In this document: piece by piece, positions 6,110 to 9,998 of the stretch | Layout of the letters: each line of letters starts with the position of its first letter | How positions within the stretch are numbered: the stretch's first letter is position 1 | Source: Candidatus Acetothermia bacterium | GTDB taxonomy: Bacteria; Bipolaricaulota; Bipolaricaulia; Bipolaricaulales; Bipolaricaulaceae | Direction of reading: 5' to 3' | Length of the DNA: 9,998 nt | Assembly (NCBI GenBank): GCA_011057175.1 | Contig: DSBZ01000026.1 | Span: 1-9,998, forward strand | The notes under the pieces: model-generated | What the model saw: only the letters and a program-made list of their open reading frames with translations | Told to the model about the DNA's origin: nothing | The model's database searches: none | Made by a program: the position numbers and the translations under genes

Positions 6110-6179
6110 GCATGGTGGGAACCTGTCTGCGCCGACGTTGTCCGCAATGGGGTGGACCGATGACGAGGCGGGGGAGACG

Positions 6180-6812
6180 ATGCCGCCGGTAGATGAGTTC
6201 CTCCCCGCAGGGTGGACGGTCCAGGAGGGGCGCGGGATCGCCCTCGTCATCGCCGGCCCGTCTGGGGCGGGGAAGTCGTCCGTCATCGCCGAGGTCCTCC
6301 GCCGCGATCCAGCCCTCGCGTTCTCCGTGTCCGCCACCACCCGCCCCCGCCGTCCGGAGGAGGTGGATGGGCGCGACTACTCGTTTGTATCGGAGGAGGC
6401 GTTCGATCGGATGATCGAGGAGGGGGCGCTCATCGAGTGGACCACCTACGGCGGCCACCGCTACGGCACGCCGTGGGCGGAGGTCGCGGGACGCCTCGCC
6501 GCCGGACAGGACTTGCTGATCAACGTCGAGGTCCAGGGGGCGCGCGCCCTTCGTCGGTCCGCCCTTCCCCACCCGGTGGTCCTCGTGTTCATGGTCCCCC
6601 CGAGCCGGGCCGAGCTTGCGCGCCGGATCCGCGCCCGCGGGACGGAATCGGACGAGGCGCTCGCGAGGAGGCTCGCGGTCGCCGATGAGGAGATCCGCGC
6701 CATTCCCGAGTTCGACTACCTCGTCGTGAACGATACCCTGGAGGAGGCGGTGGCGCGGGTGGAGGCGATCCTCGCCGCTGAGCGGGCGCGGATCGTGCGG
6801 TGCTCGCCGTAG
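6180..6812 (+). CDS. gmk: guanylate kinase
   Basis: Phosphorylates GMP to GDP with ATP, an essential step in guanine nucleotide supply. The 210-aa protein has the P-loop GPSGAGKSS (26-34), the GMP-binding SVSATTRPRRPEEVDGRDYSFV (49-70), YGT (95-97) and INVEVQGARAL (114-124). The late arginine-rich lid ELARRIRARGTESDEALARRL (145-165) is also present. ATG 6180 is chosen because GGGGAG lies 3 bases upstream and it gives a normal N-terminus. An in-frame ATG at 6147 would add 11 residues. It follows yicC after 70 bases. The gene pair yicC-gmk is widely conserved, but the remA (DUF370) and rpoZ genes that often accompany it are absent here, and acpS follows with a 13-base overlap. Confidence 0.95.
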   Translation: MPPVDEFLPAGWTVQEGRGIALVIAGPSGAGKSSVIAEVLRRDPALAFSVSATTRPRRPEEVDGRDYSFVSEEAFDRMIEEGALIEWTTYGGHRYGTPWAEVAGRLAAGQDLLINVEVQGARALRRSALPHPVVLVFMVPPSRAELARRIRARGTESDEALARRLAVADEEIRAIPEFDYLVVNDTLEEAVARVEAILAAERARIVRCSP

Positions 6813-7153
6813 GCATCGATCTCGTGGAGGTGTCCCGGGTCGAGGCCCTCCTCGCCCGGCGCGGGGAGCGGGCCCTGGCGCGCCTGTTCACCCCGGCGGA
6901 GATCGCCTATGCCCGGAAGGGACGCGGCCCCCTCGCCGCTCAGCGCTTCGCCGCGCGCTTCGCCGCCAAGGAGGCGTTCCGCAAGGCGATCGGCCGCCCC
7001 CTCCCCTTCCGCGAGATGGAGGTGATCGTGGACGAGAAACGGCCCCACCTCGCGTGGCAAGGCCGGCGTCATCCCCTCTCCCTCACCCACACCGCCCGCT
7101 ACGCGGCAGCGGTGGTCGTGGTAGCTACTCCCCCTCCTCTTCCTCCGCCGTGA
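6800..7153 (+). CDS. acpS: holo-[acyl-carrier-protein] synthase
   Basis: Transfers 4'-phosphopantetheine from CoA to apo-ACP, activating fatty-acid synthesis. The 117-aa length is slightly short for the family (about 120-130). Motifs: AVGIDLVEVSRVEALL (3-18) with the metal ligand Asp7, LFTPAEIAYARK (29-40), RFAARFAAKEAFRKAIG (49-65) with Glu58, and PLSLTHTARYAAAVVVV (92-108). The start is a GTG inside the last codons of gmk, giving a 13-base overlap, so it is probably translated by coupling. The C-terminal tail TPPPLPPP, beyond the conserved core, is encoded where the gene overlaps the 3' end of the S1 gene on the other strand by 29 bases. Its proline run mirrors the glutamate run of that protein. 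Confidence 0.93.
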   Translation: MLAVGIDLVEVSRVEALLARRGERALARLFTPAEIAYARKGRGPLAAQRFAARFAAKEAFRKAIGRPLPFREMEVIVDEKRPHLAWQGRRHPLSLTHTARYAAAVVVVATPPPLPPP

Positions 7154-8807
7154 GGCCCTTCAGCCGCTCCCGGAGCGTGAACGTCTCCCGTCCCGTCTGA
7201 GCGGTGAGGAACCGGTCCTTGTCCACATCCTCCACGTCTTCGGCGATCTTCTTGATCGAGAGGCGCACCTGGCGTTTGGACTCGTTGATCCCGATGATCT
7301 TCGCCGACACCTCCTCCCCGAGGCGGAGGGCCTCCGACGGGCTGGCGATCCGGTCGGCGGAGATCTCGGACACGTGGATCAACCCCTCCACCGCCGGGGT
7401 GAGGCGCACGAACGCCCCGAATTCCTTGATCTGGGTCACCGGGCCGGACACGATCGAGCCCACCGAGTACTGCTCGAGGAACTCCTCCCACGGGTCCTGC
7501 TGGAGCGCGCGCAGCGACAGGCTGATGCGCCGCTCCTCCTCGTCCACCTTGAGCACGATCGCGCGCACGCTCTGCCCGGGCGCGAGGACCTCCTTGGGGT
7601 GCCCCACCCTCTGCCACGAGATCTCGGAGATGTGGATGAGGCCCTCCACCCCCTGCTCGAGCTCCACGAACGCCCCGAAGTCGGTCACGTTCGTGACCTT
7701 GCCCTCCACAAGCGCCCCCCGCGGGTAACGATGCCCGACGTCGTCCCACGGATCGGGCAGCGCCCGGCGTAGGGAGAGGCTGATTCGCTTCCGGTCAGCA
7801 TCCACTGCCAGAACGACCACTTCCACCTCATCCCCCTCGCTCACCACGTCTCGGGGGTGCTTGGGGGTGGTCCAGGAGAGCTCGGAGATGTGGACGAGCC
7901 CCTCCACGTCCTCCTCCAGCTCGACGAACGCCCCGAAATCGGTCACGGACATGACCTTCCCCTTGACGCGCGTCTTGGGGGGGTAGCGCTCGGCGATCCC
8001 CTGCCACGGGTCCGGGCGCAGCCGCTTGATGGACAGCGAGATCCTCCCCTGTTCGCGGTCGGCCTCGAGGACCATCACCTTGACCTTCTGCCCAGGCTTG
8101 AACTTGTCGGGAGGGGGGACGGGCACGTCCTTCCAGCAGATCTCGGTGCGGTGGACGAGGCCGTCGTGTCCGCCCACGTCCACGAACACCCCGAAGTCGA
8201 CGATGCTCTTCACCGTCCCCTCGACCACCGACCCGGGGGTGAGGGCGGCGAACAGCGCGTCCCGTTCCTTCTCCTCAAGCTCCTTCAGGTACTCCCGCCG
8301 GGAGACGACGATGTTCCGGTTGCGGCGTGAAAACTCGATGATGCGGAATTCGAGGTCCTTGCCCCTCAATTTCTCGATCTTGGTGGAGATGCCCTTGCCC
8401 AGATGGGACGCAGGAAGAAAGGCGCGGATTCCCCCCAGGCTCACGTTGTACCCCGCCTCCCCCACCTCGTCGAGGATGACCCCTGCTACAGCCGTACCCG
8501 CCTTGTACGCCCGTTCGAGCTCGCTGTAGCGCTTGGCCAAGTACGCCTGGCGTTCGGAGATGAACACCGTGCCGTTCTCCTCATCGATGTAGGTGATGAG
8601 GACCTCGATCTCCTCCCCCGGCTGCGCCACCTCGTGGTGAGGGGCGAGCTCGCGCTTGGGGAGAACGGCCTCGGACTTGTACCCGATGTCGACGAGGATG
8701 TCTTGGCCCGCTTCTTGAACCACATGGCCCCGCACCGTGTCCCCGCGGCTGAACAGCCGCACGTCGCTCTCGTCGAGCGCCTCTTCCATCTGGATCCACT
8801 CCACCAT
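7125..8807 (-). CDS. rpsA: ribosomal protein S1-like protein with six S1 domains
   Basis: RNA-binding protein that helps ribosomes load mRNA, 560 aa, close to E. coli S1 (557). Six S1 (OB-fold) repeats are visible at about residues 22-87, 103-170, 191-262, 278-347, 364-433 and 449-519. Repeats 3-6 carry the classical VxDFGxFV...GLVHxSEI signature, for example VTDFGAFVELEEDVEGLVHISEL (288-310). Repeats 1 and 2 are diverged and resemble the ribosome-docking repeats of proteobacterial S1. The tail is acidic (TAEEEEGE). The frame is open to 8885, but the ATG at 8807 has GAGGTGG 7 bases upstream and the longer form would cover the leader. It follows plsC and has its own promoter. A six-domain, cmk-linked S1 in a genome with a leaderless mRNA is plausible; classification as true bS1 is likely but not proven. 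Confidence 0.92.
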   Translation of the reverse strand: MVEWIQMEEALDESDVRLFSRGDTVRGHVVQEAGQDILVDIGYKSEAVLPKRELAPHHEVAQPGEEIEVLITYIDEENGTVFISERQAYLAKRYSELERAYKAGTAVAGVILDEVGEAGYNVSLGGIRAFLPASHLGKGISTKIEKLRGKDLEFRIIEFSRRNRNIVVSRREYLKELEEKERDALFAALTPGSVVEGTVKSIVDFGVFVDVGGHDGLVHRTEICWKDVPVPPPDKFKPGQKVKVMVLEADREQGRISLSIKRLRPDPWQGIAERYPPKTRVKGKVMSVTDFGAFVELEEDVEGLVHISELSWTTPKHPRDVVSEGDEVEVVVLAVDADRKRISLSLRRALPDPWDDVGHRYPRGALVEGKVTNVTDFGAFVELEQGVEGLIHISEISWQRVGHPKEVLAPGQSVRAIVLKVDEEERRISLSLRALQQDPWEEFLEQYSVGSIVSGPVTQIKEFGAFVRLTPAVEGLIHVSEISADRIASPSEALRLGEEVSAKIIGINESKRQVRLSIKKIAEDVEDVDKDRFLTAQTGRETFTLRERLKGLTAEEEEGE

Positions 8808-8893
8808 ACCGAGACCACCTCGTTGGTTTCCCCGCTTTCGGGCCCGCATCTTGGATGAACCGCACGGCGAACCCCGCCTGGGCAAACACGGCG

Positions 8894-8922
8894 ATCATAT
8901 CCCCCCCTCAGGGGGAGCTCAA
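8894..8922 (-). promoter_or_regulatory. promoter of the S1 gene
   Basis: Minus-strand -35 TTGAGC (8922-8917), a 17-bp spacer and -10 TATGAT (8899-8894), directly after the plsC stop at 8924. The spacer contains a 5-bp inverted repeat (CCCCC at 8903-8907, GGGGG at 8911-8915). The predicted start near 8887 leaves a leader of about 80 nt, room for the translational autocontrol known for S1 in E. coli. No U-tract follows the inverted repeat, so I do not call it a terminator. Confidence 0.7.
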
Positions 8923-8923
8923 A

Positions 8924-9589
8924 TCACGTCGCCTGGATGAGTTCCATCAAGCGTGAGGTGAGGAGGTAGTGGCGATCGGAACGGGGCAGCGAGGGGGGGA
9001 GATCGCGACCCAGTTCGCCCACCGTGACGGGGGGGCCGATTCGCACCTCGATCCGGGGGAAGCAGACCGGGATCTTGAGGAACCGCGCGGGGGGATAGGG
9101 GCCACGGGCGACGATGTTCACCGGCACGAGGGGGCGATCCAGCCGCTCGGCGAGCCGGATCGCGCCCGATTTGGGCCGGGCACCGGGCCGGGTCGTCCCC
9201 TCGGGGAAGATCCCGAGGAGCTTGGCCCGGCTCGCCGCGGCGAGCGTCCGGCGGAAGTCCCCCACCCCGAACGCCTCTCGGTCGATCACCACCGCGAACC
9301 CCCACACGAAGGGGGCGAACACGGGATGGCGCAGGAGGCCTTCTCGGGCCAGGAAGGTGATCCGGCGGAAGGGGCCGCACGCCACGGCAAGGACGAAGAT
9401 GTCCCAGTACGAACGGTGCGGAGCGACGACGATCCCCCGCGTGCGGAGGTGGGATCGCCCGCGCACGGACAAGCGGAACAGCACCGTCAGCGAAGGCCAG
9501 AACAGGATGACGAGGAGGCCGTAGAGGACATCCCGCACCCGATCAGCGAGCCAACTGCCCACGGCGCTCGCGGACGATGTCCCGGACAA
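8924..9589 (-). CDS. plsC: 1-acyl-sn-glycerol-3-phosphate acyltransferase
   Basis: Membrane-associated acyltransferase that converts lysophosphatidate to phosphatidate in phospholipid synthesis (221 aa). The hydrophobic N-terminal stretch DVLYGLLVILFWPSLTVLF (20-38) should anchor it. The catalytic HX4D motif is HRSYWD (His58, Asp63), preceded by Pro rather than the common Asn. The acyl-acceptor motif FPEGTTR is at 128-134, KSGAIRLA at 140-147 and PLVPVNI at 153-159. The start is a TTG at 9589 with AGGAGG 9 bases upstream, lying inside the end of cmk (47-base overlap). In-frame GTGs at 9562 and 9538 have no comparable site. It sits between cmk and the S1 gene, a common order in anaerobic and Gram-positive genomes. 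Confidence 0.9.
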   Translation of the reverse strand: MSGTSSASAVGSWLADRVRDVLYGLLVILFWPSLTVLFRLSVRGRSHLRTRGIVVAPHRSYWDIFVLAVACGPFRRITFLAREGLLRHPVFAPFVWGFAVVIDREAFGVGDFRRTLAAASRAKLLGIFPEGTTRPGARPKSGAIRLAERLDRPLVPVNIVARGPYPPARFLKIPVCFPRIEVRIGPPVTVGELGRDLPPSLPRSDRHYLLTSRLMELIQAT

Positions 9590-9998
9590 GGGCCACCACC
9601 TCCTGAGGGGTCATGCCCGTCGTATCCACCACCACCGCATCGGGGGCCGGCCGGAGGGGGGAATCGGAGCGGGTGGAGTCCCGCTCGTCCCGGCGGAGGA
9701 TGGCGGCGAGGACCTCCATGAACTCCCCCCCGTGCTCCTCGCGGCGCCGTCGCGCCCGCTCCTCGGCCGTGGCCCACAAGTAGATCTTCACTTCGGCATC
9801 GGGGAGGACGACCGTCCCGATGTCCCGCCCCTCCATCACCACGTCCCCGGCCGCGGCGATCCGGCGCTGGATGTCCACGAGGCGCTGCCGCACCCGGCCG
9901 TCCACCGCCAGCCGCGAGGAGAGCTCGTCCAGCTCAGGCTGAGAAAGGAGCGAGGTCACGTCCTCCCCTTGCAGGAGGATCCGCCCCCCTTCCCCCAC
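9543..9998 (-). CDS. cmk: cytidylate kinase, N-terminus beyond the window
   Basis: Phosphorylates CMP and dCMP with ATP. Only the last 151 residues are visible. The frame is open at the right edge, and about 70 residues including the P-loop are missing given the usual length of about 220. Diagnostic blocks are VVMEGRDIGTVVLPDAEVKIYLWATAEERARRR (from residue 53 of the visible part), then ILRRDERDSTRSDSPLRPAPDAVVVDTTGM (from residue 99), which form the CMP-binding and LID regions. The catalytic arginines of DERDSTR and EGRDIGT are present. It is the first visible gene of the cmk-plsC-rpsA cluster. The true start is outside the window, so the GTG at 9998 should not be read as an initiation codon. 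Confidence 0.94.
   Translation of the reverse strand: MGEGGRILLQGEDVTSLLSQPELDELSSRLAVDGRVRQRLVDIQRRIAAAGDVVMEGRDIGTVVLPDAEVKIYLWATAEERARRRREEHGGEFMEVLAAILRRDERDSTRSDSPLRPAPDAVVVDTTGMTPQEVVALVRDIVRERRGQLAR
9599..9604 (-). promoter_or_regulatory. ribosome-binding site deciding the plsC TTG start
   Basis: AGGAGG on the minus strand, 9 bases before the TTG at 9589 and inside codons for QEV of cmk. It is the only good Shine-Dalgarno near the possible plsC starts. Confidence 0.6.

Noticed and set aside
6112..6192. 26-codon ORF starting 2 bases after the yicC stop, with three Cys and many Arg.
   Set aside because: It overlaps the gmk start, lacks a Shine-Dalgarno, and its composition is that of a GC-rich shadow frame.
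7683..7698. Inverted repeat GGTCACG-TT-CGTGACC.
   Set aside because: It encodes the VTNVTD motif of the fifth S1 repeat; symmetry follows from the repeated Val-Thr codons.
8808..8885. N-terminal extension of the S1 protein to 8885.
   Set aside because: The extension is basic and unlike S1; ATG 8807 has a good Shine-Dalgarno.

Overview
The window is a very GC-rich, densely coded bacterial chromosome segment with no mobile element, CRISPR array or phage gene. Third codon positions are almost all G or C, which leaves long shadow reading frames on both strands. The two solute-binding proteins have ordinary signal peptides and no lipobox cysteine, so they look like free periplasmic proteins, which suggests a diderm cell. 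A cyclodeaminase/FchA-type folate enzyme and a Memo protein would fit an anaerobe. A Bipolaricaulota-like or similar deep-branching lineage is possible, but I cannot fix the taxonomy from the sequence.

Region 1 (1-3495, minus strand) is one operon. It reads padR regulator, solute-binding protein 1, solute-binding protein 2, FecCD-type permease (cut by the window edge). The cistrons overlap by 22, 1 and 4 bases, so translation is probably coupled. A sigma70-like promoter (TGGACA, 17 bp, TACACT) precedes padR. A perfect 21-bp palindrome sits where transcription should start, a good candidate operator for autorepression. Together the genes look like a regulated importer for a metal chelate, haem or corrinoid. 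The ATPase would lie beyond position 1.

Region 2 (3496-4422) holds a plus-strand methenyl-THF cyclohydrolase/cyclodeaminase whose reading frame runs 33 bases into an antisense tRNA-Gln(CUG) gene. The tRNA has its own promoter. That promoter is back to back with the promoter of the next gene, with the two -35 boxes 3 bp apart.

Region 3 (4423-7153, plus strand) is a probable housekeeping operon: Memo-like protein (mRNA apparently leaderless), YicC-type endoribonuclease, guanylate kinase gmk and holo-ACP synthase acpS. All are overlapping or close together.

Region 4 (7125-9998, minus strand) is the widely conserved order cmk (partial), plsC, then a six-domain S1 protein (rpsA-like). The S1 gene has its own strong promoter in the short gap after plsC, and it ends tail to tail over the last 29 bases of acpS. 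Intergenic space is minimal throughout and I see no classical U-tract terminator. The most unusual content is the PadR-controlled importer operon with its operator and possible metal-sensing C-terminal tail, and the two convergent gene overlaps.
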